A DNA stretch of 17,231 bases from an uncultured Bacteroides sp. (GTDB taxonomy: Bacteria; Bacteroidota; Bacteroidia; Bacteroidales; Bacteroidaceae): positions 1 to 17,231 of the forward strand of contig NZ_CAUFUE010000046.1 in NCBI RefSeq assembly GCF_959029255.1. Direction: 5' to 3'. This document shows positions 6,757-14,484 of the stretch, piece after piece (the first letter of the stretch is position 1; each line of letters opens with the position of its first letter). Position numbers and translations under genes: made by a program. The notes under the pieces are model-generated. The model searched no databases and was not told the origin of the DNA. It saw only the letters and a list, made by a program, of their open reading frames with translations.

Positions 6757-6797
6757 AAAACAAAAAAGAAAGTAAACGATTTAAAGATTAAAACAAA

Positions 6798-7634
6798 ATG
6801 TCAAGAACAAATTTTGATACATTATTGGAAGCCGGTTGCCACTTCGGTCACTTGAAAAGAAAGTGGAACCCTGCAATGGCTCCTTACATCTTCATGGAGC
6901 GCAATGGTATTCACATCATTGACCTCAACAAGACGGTTGCTAAAATTGACGAAGCTGCTGAAGCTTTGAAGCAAATCGCTAAATCAGGAAAGAAAGTCCT
7001 GTTTGTTGCTACTAAAAAACAAGCTAAGCAGGTGGTTGCCGATAAGGCTGCATCTGTAAATATGCCTTATGTAATCGAGCGTTGGCCGGGTGGTATGTTG
7101 ACTAACTTCCCGACAATCCGTAAGGCTGTGAAGAAGATGGCTACTATCGATAAGTTGACTAACGATGGTACTTATTCAAATCTTTCCAAGAGAGAAATTC
7201 TTCAAATTTCTCGTCAACGTGCTAAGTTGGACAAGACTTTGGGTTCTATTGCTGACCTGACTCGTCTGCCGTCTGCTCTGTTCGTAGTTGACGTAATGAA
7301 GGAAAATATCGCTGTTCGCGAAGCTAATCGTTTGGGTATTCCTGTATTCGGTATCGTTGATACTAACTCTGATCCTTCAAACATTGACTTCGTAATTCCG
7401 GCAAACGATGACGCTACTAAGTCAGTAGAAGTTATCCTTGATGCTTGCTGCGCTGCTATGCAGGAAGGTTTGGAAGAACGTAAGGCTGAAAAGGTAGACA
7501 TGGAAGCTGCCGGTGAAGCTCCTGCTAACAAAGGCAAGAAGAAAGCTACAAAAGCAAGACTCGACAAATCCGACGAGGAAGCAATCAATGCAGCTAAAGC
7601 TGCTGCTTTCATGAAGGAAGACGAAGAGGCTTAA
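6798..7634 (+). CDS. rpsB: 30S ribosomal protein S2 (uS2)
   Basis: A small-subunit protein needed late in 30S assembly and for S1 docking. The 278 residues carry the S2 hallmarks: LLEAGCHFGHLKRKWNPAM near the start, IHIIDLNKT, RWPGGMLTNFPTIR (about 95-108), PSALFVVDV, and GIPVFGIVDTNSDP (about 184-197). The last 50 residues are a charged, Lys/Ala/Glu-rich tail that is probably flexible and is longer than in E. coli. It is preceded by a leader hairpin, has no clear -7 box of its own, and is followed by tsf in the usual order. Confidence 0.97.
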   Translation: MSRTNFDTLLEAGCHFGHLKRKWNPAMAPYIFMERNGIHIIDLNKTVAKIDEAAEALKQIAKSGKKVLFVATKKQAKQVVADKAASVNMPYVIERWPGGMLTNFPTIRKAVKKMATIDKLTNDGTYSNLSKREILQISRQRAKLDKTLGSIADLTRLPSALFVVDVMKENIAVREANRLGIPVFGIVDTNSDPSNIDFVIPANDDATKSVEVILDACCAAMQEGLEERKAEKVDMEAAGEAPANKGKKKATKARLDKSDEEAINAAKAAAFMKEDEEA

Positions 7635-7640
7635 TTATAT

Positions 7641-7714
7641 AATTGAGAGTTGAGAATTGACAGTTGAGAGTTACTTTACAGCAATTCTCAATTCTCTATT
7701 CTCAACTCTCAATT
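7641..7714. repeat. Imperfect hairpin element in the rpsB-tsf gap
   Basis: Two 32-base arms (7641-7672 and 7683-7714) are reverse complements with a few mismatches. The outer 17 bases (AATTGAGAGTTGAGAAT) pair perfectly. The 10-base loop is ACTTTACAGC. The arms are made of variants of TTGAGAGT/TTGAGAAT. Elements of this wording are, to my recollection, common between Bacteroides genes; that is memory, not a search. TTTTA follows, too weak for a good terminator. Confidence 0.8.
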
Positions 7715-7718
7715 GTTT

Positions 7719-7758
7719 TATAAAGATATTATTAACAATTAAAATATAAAGATATTAT
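7719..7758 (+). repeat. 14-bp direct repeat spanning the tsf start
   Basis: TATAAAGATATTAT occurs at 7719-7732 and again at 7745-7758, 26 bp apart. The second copy supplies the first two bases of the tsf ATG. The first copy has ATT in place of ATG, so it offers no second start. Confidence 0.7.
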
Positions 7759-8749
7759 GGCTGTAAGTATGGCTGATATAACCAAGCTCCGCAAAATGAC
7801 CGGTGCTGGTATGATGGATTGCAAGAATGCATTGAATGATGCAGAAGGCGATTTTGACAAGGCAATGGAAATTATCCGTAAGAAGGGACAGGCTGTTGCT
7901 GCTAAGCGTTCAGACCGTGAAGCTTCTGAAGGTTGTGTTTTGGCTAAGACTACCGGTGACTTTGCTGTTATCATCGCTTTGAAGTGTGAAACTGACTTCG
8001 TAGCTCAAAATGCTGATTTTATCAAATTAGCTCAAGATATTCTTGATTTGGCTGTAGCCAACAAGTGCAAGACATTGGACGAAGTGAAAGCGTTGCCGAT
8101 GGGTAAAAGTACTGTACAGGATGCGGTAGTTGACCGTAGCGGTATTACAGGTGAAAAAATGGAACTTGACGGTTACATGACTGTAGAAGGTGTAAGCACT
8201 GTTGTTTACAATCACATGAACAGAAACGGTCTTTGCACTATTGTTGCTTTCAATAAAGAAGTTGACGAACAATTGGCTAAGCAAGTAGCTATGCAGATTG
8301 CTGCTATGAACCCGATTGCAATTGATGAAGATGGAGTTTCTGAAGAAATCAAGCAGAAAGAAATCGAAGTTGCCATTGAGAAGACTAAAGCAGAACAAGT
8401 ACAGAAAGCTGTAGAGGCTGCTTTGAAGAAAGCAGGTATCAATCCGGCTCATGTAGACAGTGAAGATCACATGGAAAGCAATATGTCCAAAGGTTGGATT
8501 ACTGCTGAAGATGTAGCGAAAGCAAAAGAAATCATTGCTACCGTTTCTGCTGAAAAAGCTGCACATTTGCCCGAACAGATGATTCAGAACATCGCTAAGG
8601 GTCGTTTGGGTAAGTTCTTGAAAGAAGTTTGCTTGCTGAATCAAGAAGATATCATGGACGCTAAGAAGACAGTAAGAGAAGTGCTGAAAGAAGCTGATCC
8701 TGAATTGAAGGTGGTAGATTTCAAGCGTTTCACTTTACGCGCTGAATAA
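7757..8749 (+). CDS. tsf: Elongation factor Ts
   Basis: The guanine nucleotide exchange factor that reloads EF-Tu with GTP. The 330 residues begin with a UBA-like N-terminal domain (MADITKLRKMTGAGMMDCKN, about 5-24). The EF-Ts signature ETDFVAQN follows at 78-85, then the core and coiled-coil regions. It is longer than E. coli EF-Ts (283), as is usual in Bacteroidales. The ATG at 7757 gives MAVSMADITK; Met5 is a possible alternative. It is the last gene of the ribosomal block and is followed by an intrinsic terminator. Confidence 0.97.
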   Translation: MAVSMADITKLRKMTGAGMMDCKNALNDAEGDFDKAMEIIRKKGQAVAAKRSDREASEGCVLAKTTGDFAVIIALKCETDFVAQNADFIKLAQDILDLAVANKCKTLDEVKALPMGKSTVQDAVVDRSGITGEKMELDGYMTVEGVSTVVYNHMNRNGLCTIVAFNKEVDEQLAKQVAMQIAAMNPIAIDEDGVSEEIKQKEIEVAIEKTKAEQVQKAVEAALKKAGINPAHVDSEDHMESNMSKGWITAEDVAKAKEIIATVSAEKAAHLPEQMIQNIAKGRLGKFLKEVCLLNQEDIMDAKKTVREVLKEADPELKVVDFKRFTLRAE

Positions 8750-8771
8750 TTCTATTGCATTTAGAATATGG

Positions 8772-8808
8772 AAACGGTCGCACGGAATATCTGTAGCGAC
8801 CGTTTTTT
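8772..8808 (+). terminator. Intrinsic terminator after tsf
   Basis: AAACGGTCGC (8772-8781) pairs perfectly with GCGACCGTTT (8796-8805) around a 14-nt loop, with the T-run 8803-8808. It closes the rplM-rpsI-rpsB-tsf block. Confidence 0.92.
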
Positions 8809-8919
8809 ATATATATTATTCCCCCTCCCTTTCCTTTTTTACTCCTCTTTTATTTATAGATTTCTGTAGGCGTTTTTATCTTGTTGTTGGTTAATAGTTC
8901 CTTGGCGAAAAATAAAAAA

Positions 8920-9007
8920 CTTGCAGTTTTATATATATTATTGTGCGTTTTTATATCAGGATATAAAAGTGATACAAAAATTACAATAATATATATAATA
9001 CTGCAAG
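8920..9007. repeat. 88-bp hairpin with 25-bp arms
   Basis: The arms 8920-8944 and 8983-9007 are reverse complements with one mismatch. Both end in the GC-containing CTTGCAGT/ACTGCAAG and continue as ATATAT-rich sequence ending ATTATTGT. Inside, TTTTATAT (8949-8956) pairs with ATATAAAA (8961-8968) around CAGG. No T-run follows. It sits 125 bp before the next start codon. Confidence 0.88.
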
Positions 9008-9132
9008 CCCCTCATCCTTTTCCGTTCGTATATTTACATCCGGTTTTATGCGAAAGCAATCAATGAATGTCACCATAGATAGAATATCAGATAATTATTG
9101 GTGGTATTTTGTCTTTTCTAATAAGTAATTCT

Positions 9133-12100
9133 ATGAATAAAGTATTTTTGTTATTAAGTGTAGTGCTGTTGTCTTTCTCTTCTTTTGCGGCAGGACAAGT
9201 GAAGGCTGGTCGCAATGCGCCTTCTTCCGGCATTTCTTATGAAAAACGGATGTTGAACGATCGAATTTCCCGGTTGAGTGATCCGGCTTATTATCGGAGT
9301 CGCTTTTCTCAGATAGGGACTGAAGCGGACAGCGTAAAACAACTGAAAGCAGTGATGGCATTGCGTGATGAAGTGGATGGTGTGTTGGACATACAGTCTC
9401 AGTTGGTATGGTTGAATACGGAAGCAGTGAAACTTGCTTTCGATGACATGAAGAAGAACCGTGATTATCTTGCGGGGAAATATGAACCGATGTGGCAGGA
9501 ACTGCAACGATTAGTCGGAAAGGGCTTTAAAGGTATTTATCAAGGTGAAGCACAAGCTTTGGCAGATGCAGCTAAGGCGTTGGAACTGAAACGCCAAATA
9601 CTGTTGGGTAATCCGTTGTTGGATACAGATAAGATTGTAGCTGCACGCTATGTCTTGGGAAAAAGTGCACGTAATGCGATGGCTCCTAAGTTGGGAACTC
9701 AAAACAATAATTGGTCCAATCAGGGGTCAGCGGGCCGTAGTGGTTTCAATGCTTCAATTGTAGAATTATCGAATTTACGGGGAAAGGTAAATGTGCGCGA
9801 GGTTTATAAGCCAAAGCTCGATTCTCCTATTTCTGACCTGCGTCTGCATTGGGATGGTAACCGAATGATGTTTACACAGCTCTGTAACGATCGCCGTTGG
9901 AATATTTTTGAAGTTCAGTTAGACGGAACAGGGTTCCATCCATTGATTGAGAATGAAGAACCGGATTTGGAATTTTATGATGGAACTTACTTGCCTGATG
10001 GACGAATTATTGCTACTTCCAATATAGGTTATCAACGTGTACCTTGTTTAAGCGGAAGCAATCCGGTGGGAAATATGGTGATTTATGATCCTAACAATCA
10101 TAATTTACGCCGTTTGACCTTTGATCAGGATGGAAACTGGAATCCGGTAATCATGAACAATGGGCGGGTGATGTATACGCGCTGGGAATATACGGACTTG
10201 ACACATTATTATTCCCGAATTGTGATGCACATGAATCCTGATGGAACAGAGAACAAGGCTCTATACGGTAGCGGATCTATGTTTCCTAATAGTACGTTCG
10301 ATGTACAGCCTATACCGGGTACGGGTTCGGCTTTCGTCGGTATCATTTCGGGACATCATGGAGTGGCTCGTTCGGGTAGGATGATTGTCTTTGATCCGAC
10401 TAAAGGACGTAAGAACGTGGCAGGGATGGTACAGGAGATACCTTATCGTAATCGTCCCATCAAAGAAGAAATCAAAGACCGTCTGGTAGATGGCGTATGG
10501 CCGCAATTTATCAAGCCCACTGTGTTGAGTGATAAATATTTCCTGGTGGCTGCCAAATTGTCGCCGGAATCGCTGTGGGGTATTTATTTGGTAGATGTAT
10601 TTGACAATGTGACTTGTGTTTTTGAAGCGGAAGGTGAAGGTTTCATTAGTCCGGTATTGGTACATAAAGTTACGGTGCCACCCATTATTCCCGACCGGGT
10701 GAAGATGGATCAGAAAGAAGCAACCTTTTTCATTCAAGACATCTACGAAGGTGAAGGTTTGCAAGGTATTCCTCGTGGTACAGTAAAGGAACTTCGTTTG
10801 CATGCGTATGAATATGCTTATGTATCGGCCAAGTCGGATCATAACTGGCATGGTATCCAGTCCGGATGGGATATCAAACGTCTGTTGGGTACTGTTCCTG
10901 TTGAAAAGGATGGTTCGGCCATTTTCAAGGTTCCGGCAAATACCCCACTGTCCATACAGCCGGTAGATAAGGATGGTGTAGCCATCCAATGGATGCGTAG
11001 CTGGGTAACCGCTCAGCCTGGCGAGGTCGTTTCTTGTATTGGTTGTCATGAAAACCAAAACCAGATTGCCATTCCTAAACGAGTGATTGCTTCCCAGAAA
11101 GATCCCGATGTCATTACTCCCCCGGAAGGAGGAGTCCGTTCGTTCACCTTTGATTTGGAAATTCAACCTATTCTTAATCGGGCTTGTATTGCTTGCCATA
11201 ACGGTGAAAAAGCTTTTGATTTGCGAGGAGGAAAAAAAGATAAGTTCGGTTATGGTACATCCTATTTGAATTTCCATCCTTATATTCACCGTCAGGGTGG
11301 AGAAGGAGATATGGTTGTATTGCAGCCTTACGAATATCATCCGAATACCAGTGAGTTGGTTCGTATGTTGAAACGGGGACACCATAATGTGGAACTGACA
11401 GACAAAGAGTGGCGTACCCTTTATAACTGGATTGACTATAATGCACCTGATAAGGGCTATTTTGACGTGAAGTCTTTGACTAAAACTCCTTACAAAGGCT
11501 TTGATGAGTATAAGCGCCGCATAGAACTTACAGATAAATATGCAAATGGAAGTAGCGTAGACTGGAAAAAAGAATTGGCGGATTATGCATCTTATTTGAA
11601 GAGTAAGGGAGAAGTTCAGCCTGTCATGCCTCGTGAAGAACCGGAAAGGAAAGTGAAAGAACTGAAAGTTAAAGGATGGCCTTTTGATGCAGTTACCGCC
11701 AAAGGTAAGCAGGCTGCTGAGGGAGAACAACGTAAGGTTGTGGAAATTGCCCCTGGCGTCAGCATGACATTTGTACGTATTCCGGCCGGACAATTTGTAA
11801 TGGGAAGCTATGATGGACCTTCAGATACATATCCTGCAGCAAAAGTAAACATTGAAAAATCTTTCTGGATGGCTGAATTGGAAACTACTAATGAGCAATA
11901 TCAGGTGTTTTATCCTGAACATGATAGCCGTTTCATCGATCAGCAATGGAAAGACCATGTAGTACAGGGATACCCGGCCAATAAACCGGAACAACCGGTT
12001 ATTCGGGTCAGCTATCAGGATGCTATGAATTATTGTAAGAAGTTGAGTGAAAAGACAGGGCTGCATGTGACACTTCCTACTGAAGCTCAATGGGAATGGG

Positions 12101-12561
12101 CATGTAGGGCTGGAAGTGATACGGATTTCTGGTACGGAGATATGCATGCGGATTTTGGAAAGAAAGAGAATTTGGCAGATAAGACTACGTTATTATTTGC
12201 TGTAGCGGGTGTAGATCCCAAGCCGATGTCACCTACCCATGCGATGTACAAACATTATACTTTCCTTCCGAAGGAAGAAGGAGTGGATGATGGAAATCTG
12301 GTGCAGGTTGGAGGAAAACAATACGAAGCCAATCCGTTCGGATTGTATAATATGCATGGTAATGTAAGCGAATGGACTCGCTCTAATTATGTGCCCTATC
12401 CTTATAATGTGAAAAATGAGGAGAAAAATGCAGAATATAAAGTCGTGAGAGGAGGTTCATTTATAGAAAGGCCTAAATTCTCCACTTCTTATTCGCGCAA
12501 AGGTTTCTTGCCTTATCAGCGTATATTTAATGTAGGCTTCCGTGTAATTATTGAAGACTAA
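9133..12561 (+). CDS. Exported HzsA-like di-haem protein fused to an FGE-sulfatase fold
   Basis: A 1142-residue protein of unknown role. The start is the ATG at 9133, which gives a clean signal peptide (MNKVFLLLSVVLLSFSSFAA); the open frame also reaches a TTG 24 bp upstream. A helical stretch follows (about 30-190), then a TolB-like β-propeller (about 220-540; WDGNRMMFTQLCNDRRWNIF). Next is a region like the HzsA (hydrazine synthase α) middle domain, with two c-type haem sites, C635-IG-C638-H639 and C685-IA-C688-H689. The second lies in an IQPILNRACIACHNG stretch typical of haem-bearing planctomycete-like proteins. Residues ~875-1142 are an FGE/SUMF1 fold (GQFVMGS, LPTEAQWEWACRAG, MHGNVSEW, RGGSF, NVGFR). 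The segment after RGGSF has no Cys, so FGE cysteine chemistry is unlikely. Work in the periplasm or at the cell surface is inferred. Confidence 0.88.
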   Translation: MNKVFLLLSVVLLSFSSFAAGQVKAGRNAPSSGISYEKRMLNDRISRLSDPAYYRSRFSQIGTEADSVKQLKAVMALRDEVDGVLDIQSQLVWLNTEAVKLAFDDMKKNRDYLAGKYEPMWQELQRLVGKGFKGIYQGEAQALADAAKALELKRQILLGNPLLDTDKIVAARYVLGKSARNAMAPKLGTQNNNWSNQGSAGRSGFNASIVELSNLRGKVNVREVYKPKLDSPISDLRLHWDGNRMMFTQLCNDRRWNIFEVQLDGTGFHPLIENEEPDLEFYDGTYLPDGRIIATSNIGYQRVPCLSGSNPVGNMVIYDPNNHNLRRLTFDQDGNWNPVIMNNGRVMYTRWEYTDLTHYYSRIVMHMNPDGTENKALYGSGSMFPNSTFDVQPIPGTGSAFVGIISGHHGVARSGRMIVFDPTKGRKNVAGMVQEIPYRNRPIKEEIKDRLVDGVWPQFIKPTVLSDKYFLVAAKLSPESLWGIYLVDVFDNVTCVFEAEGEGFISPVLVHKVTVPPIIPDRVKMDQKEATFFIQDIYEGEGLQGIPRGTVKELRLHAYEYAYVSAKSDHNWHGIQSGWDIKRLLGTVPVEKDGSAIFKVPANTPLSIQPVDKDGVAIQWMRSWVTAQPGEVVSCIGCHENQNQIAIPKRVIASQKDPDVITPPEGGVRSFTFDLEIQPILNRACIACHNGEKAFDLRGGKKDKFGYGTSYLNFHPYIHRQGGEGDMVVLQPYEYHPNTSELVRMLKRGHHNVELTDKEWRTLYNWIDYNAPDKGYFDVKSLTKTPYKGFDEYKRRIELTDKYANGSSVDWKKELADYASYLKSKGEVQPVMPREEPERKVKELKVKGWPFDAVTAKGKQAAEGEQRKVVEIAPGVSMTFVRIPAGQFVMGSYDGPSDTYPAAKVNIEKSFWMAELETTNEQYQVFYPEHDSRFIDQQWKDHVVQGYPANKPEQPVIRVSYQDAMNYCKKLSEKTGLHVTLPTEAQWEWACRAGSDTDFWYGDMHADFGKKENLADKTTLLFAVAGVDPKPMSPTHAMYKHYTFLPKEEGVDDGNLVQVGGKQYEANPFGLYNMHGNVSEWTRSNYVPYPYNVKNEEKNAEYKVVRGGSFIERPKFSTSYSRKGFLPYQRIFNVGFRVIIED

Positions 12562-12585
12562 CCGGACTGCTTATTGAAAAGATGG

Positions 12586-12636
12586 ATATGTGTTGGAACT
12601 ATGATGGAAGATTCTAGTTCCAACACATATTTGTTA
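12586..12636 (+). terminator. Terminator between convergent HzsA-like and SUI1 genes
   Basis: A perfect 16-bp stem, ATATGTGTTGGAACTA (12586-12601) with TAGTTCCAACACATAT (12615-12630), around a 13-nt loop, followed by the T-rich TTGTTATTGTTTT. On the minus strand only AAAA/TTTT follows (12577-12580), so it works best for the plus-strand gene but may serve both. Confidence 0.82.
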
Positions 12637-12675
12637 TTGTTTTAGCCGGAATAAGTAACATGCTTGTGGAAATAT

Positions 12676-13023
12676 CTATCCCACCGGTTTGCTCTGTGTA
12701 TAGCCTTCTTTTTTCAATAATTCCAGTACCTTCTGTTTGAAGTCACCTTGTACAATGATTTCTCCGTCTTTGGCACTTCCGCCCACACCGCATTTACTTT
12801 TCAGCAGCTTGCCCAATTCTTTCAAATCATCTTCCGTACCGACAAAACCCGTAACGAGAGTTACTACTTTACCTCCACGGTTCTTACGGTCTAATTGTAC
12901 TCGCAGACGTTGCTGTGAGGGTTGGAGAGTCGTTTGTTCCTCATCATCGTCCATTTCATAATTATAATTCGGGTTGGTAGAATAAACTACATTTAACCGT
13001 TCTTTCCAATCATTATTTTTCAT
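12676..13023 (-). CDS. yciH: SUI1/YciH-family translation initiation factor-like protein
   Basis: A 115-residue protein of the SUI1 (eIF1) fold, related to E. coli YciH, thought to affect start-site fidelity. The N-terminal ~45 residues are acidic and variable. The SUI1 domain covers about 50-112: LRVQLDRKNRGGKVVTLVTGF, then LLKSKCGVGGSAKDGEIIVQG, the family's conserved GxGGs..dg.I..QG block. The start is put at the ATG complementary to 13021-13023 (MKNNDWKERL). The ATG at 13054-13056 would be upstream of the -7 box at 13045-13052 and so not transcribed; 13029 remains possible. It converges on the HzsA-like gene and diverges from rex. Confidence 0.9.
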   Translation of the reverse strand: MKNNDWKERLNVVYSTNPNYNYEMDDDEEQTTLQPSQQRLRVQLDRKNRGGKVVTLVTGFVGTEDDLKELGKLLKSKCGVGGSAKDGEIIVQGDFKQKVLELLKKEGYTQSKPVG

Positions 13024-13044
13024 ATTCATTTTATTTATCAAAGT

Positions 13045-13052
13045 CAAAAGTA
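13045..13052 (-). promoter_or_regulatory. -7 box of the SUI1 gene promoter
   Basis: On the minus strand TACTTTTG matches TAnnTTTG. It lies 22 bp before the chosen start codon and is what decides against the longer reading frame. No exact TTTG is found 19 bp upstream. Confidence 0.65.
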
Positions 13053-13127
13053 ACATTTTAGGCTAACACTTTTGTGGAAATTATGTTAACTTTCTTATGC
13101 TTCACTCTTTTTTCTCATAAAAAAACG

Positions 13128-13135
13128 TACTTTTG
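13128..13135 (+). promoter_or_regulatory. -7 box of the rex operon promoter
   Basis: TACTTTTG matches TAnnTTTG, 20 bp before the rex ATG, implying a leader of about 15 nt. It is the same octamer as the divergent SUI1 -7 box, about 75 bp away on the other strand. The -33 position is T-rich (13109-13113) rather than TTTG. Confidence 0.7.
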
Positions 13136-13155
13136 TCAGTCCGTAACCTAAATAG

Positions 13156-13827
13156 ATGAAGAAAATGACTGCGAACCAAGCAATTCAACATAAGGAAAGC
13201 ATGAAAGTGCCGGAGCCTACTTTGCGCAGGTTGCCATGGTATTTGTCTAATGTTAAGTTGCTGAAACAAAAGGGTGAACGTTTCGTCTCCTCCACCCAAA
13301 TCTCCAAAGAAATCAATATCGATGCTTCCCAGATAGCCAAAGATTTGTCGTATGTCAATATCTCGGGGCGTACTCGTGTGGGATATGAAGTAGACACGTT
13401 GATTGCCGTGTTGGAAGACTTCCTCGGATTTACCAACATACACAAAGCTTTCCTCTTTGGAGTAGGAAGTTTGGGAGGTGCATTGCTGCGTGATTCCGGT
13501 TTGAGTCATTTCGGGCTGGAGATTGTGGCGGCGTTCGATGTCAATCCCGATTTAGTAGGTACCACCTTGAACGGCATACCTATCTTCCATTCCGATGAAT
13601 TCGAGAAGAAAATGCATGAATACGATGTCAATATCGGTGTTCTGACCGTACCTATCGAGATTGCCCAGAAGATTACGGACACAATGGTGGCAGGCGGCAT
13701 TAAAGCTGTCTGGAACTTTACCCCGTTCCGTATCCGTGTACCGGAGGCTATCGTAGTACAGAATACTTCCCTATACGCCCATTTGGCGGTAATGTTTAAC
13801 CGTTTGAATTTTAACGAAATCAAGTAA
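13156..13827 (+). CDS. rex: Redox-sensing transcriptional repressor Rex
   Basis: A DNA-binding repressor that reads the NADH/NAD+ ratio and typically controls fermentation and anaerobic energy genes. The 223 residues show a winged-helix N-terminal domain (about 1-85) with SSTQISKEINIDASQIAKDL. The Rossmann NAD(H) domain has the loop GVGSLGG at 102-108. GLEIVAAFDVNPDLVG around 120-135 holds the acidic residue after β2. In the recognition helix many Rex proteins read QxRKDLSYFGxFG, while here it is QIAKDLSYVNISG. The Arg-to-Ala change suggests a shifted operator preference (inference). The stop overlaps the next start (TAATG), so the two are translationally coupled. Confidence 0.94.
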   Translation: MKKMTANQAIQHKESMKVPEPTLRRLPWYLSNVKLLKQKGERFVSSTQISKEINIDASQIAKDLSYVNISGRTRVGYEVDTLIAVLEDFLGFTNIHKAFLFGVGSLGGALLRDSGLSHFGLEIVAAFDVNPDLVGTTLNGIPIFHSDEFEKKMHEYDVNIGVLTVPIEIAQKITDTMVAGGIKAVWNFTPFRIRVPEAIVVQNTSLYAHLAVMFNRLNFNEIK

Positions 13828-14444
13828 TGAAGATTATTGCCGTAGGGATGAATTATGCCCAACATAACAAAGAATTGGGACATACTCAAGTCAACAAAGA
13901 ACCTGTTATCTTCATGAAGCCCGATTCAGCTATCCTGAAAGATGGCAAGCCCTTCTTTATTCCCGATTTTTCCAACGAAGTTCATTATGAGACGGAGGTG
14001 GTAGTGCGCATCTGCCGTTTGGGGAAGAACATTGCTCCCCGTTTTGCGCACCGCTATTATGATGCCGTTACGGTGGGTATCGACTTTACCGCTAGGGATT
14101 TGCAACGCCGGTTCCGCGAAGCCGGAAACCCATGGGAACTTTGTAAAAGCTTCGATAATTCGGCCGCCATTGGTAAGTTTATTCCATTGGAACAAGCCGG
14201 AGGCGATTTGCAACAACTGGATTTCCATCTGGATATCGATGGGAAGGAAGTGCAACGTGGAAACACGGCGGATATGCTTTTCAAGGTAGACGATATCATT
14301 GCCTACGTCAGCCGCTTCATGACATTGAAAATAGGAGATTTATTATTTACCGGAACTCCCGTAGGGGTAGGACCGGTTAGCGTGGGGCAACATTTGCAGG
14401 GATATATCGAAGAAGAAAAATTGCTCGATTTTTATATTCGTTGA
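13827..14444 (+). CDS. Fumarylacetoacetate hydrolase (FAH) family protein
   Basis: A 205-residue enzyme of the FAH fold, near YcgM/FAHD1-type acylpyruvases and oxaloacetate decarboxylases. The opening is MKIIAVGMNYAQHNKELG. PVIFMKPDSAI at 26-36 is the family's substrate-side motif. Probable metal ligands are E55 and E57 in HYETEVVV and D86 in GIDFTARDLQ, with the same 29-residue spacing as human FAHD1 (E71, E73, D102). GDLLFTGTPVGVGPV near 170-184 is the usual C-terminal signature. The start overlaps the rex stop by one base. The true substrate cannot be told from sequence. Confidence 0.92.
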   Translation: MKIIAVGMNYAQHNKELGHTQVNKEPVIFMKPDSAILKDGKPFFIPDFSNEVHYETEVVVRICRLGKNIAPRFAHRYYDAVTVGIDFTARDLQRRFREAGNPWELCKSFDNSAAIGKFIPLEQAGGDLQQLDFHLDIDGKEVQRGNTADMLFKVDDIIAYVSRFMTLKIGDLLFTGTPVGVGPVSVGQHLQGYIEEEKLLDFYIR

Positions 14445-14484
14445 TAGCTTGGATTGATTGATTATTTACATCTACTTAGAAGAT

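Larger units (their letters stand above)
8750..9132 (+). other. 383-bp AT-rich gap before the HzsA-like gene
   Basis: No gene is supported here. It holds the tsf terminator, a pyrimidine-rich stretch (about 8820-8860), the large hairpin at 8920-9007, and two near-matches to a -7 box: TATATTTA at 9029-9036 and TATTTTG at 9105-9111. Neither fits exactly or has a TTTG partner, so the promoter of the next gene is not settled. Confidence 0.65.

Noticed and set aside
8920..9007. Invertible promoter flanked by inverted repeats, as in Bacteroides capsule loci
   Set aside because: The space between arms is only 38 bp and holds no TAnnTTTG box on either strand; no recombinase gene is nearby.
8881..9066. 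61-codon open frame
   Set aside because: It starts at TTG and consists mostly of the AT-rich hairpin at 8920-9007; no family resemblance or start signal.
10261..11793. 510-codon open frame on the minus strand
   Set aside because: It is fully antisense to the HzsA-like gene, has no recognisable motif, and its sequence is the mirror of a well-supported coding frame.
13070..13092. Canonical Rex operator before rex
   Set aside because: TTGTGGAAATTATGTTAA has a good left half, but the right half does not match TTMACAA, so the palindrome fails.
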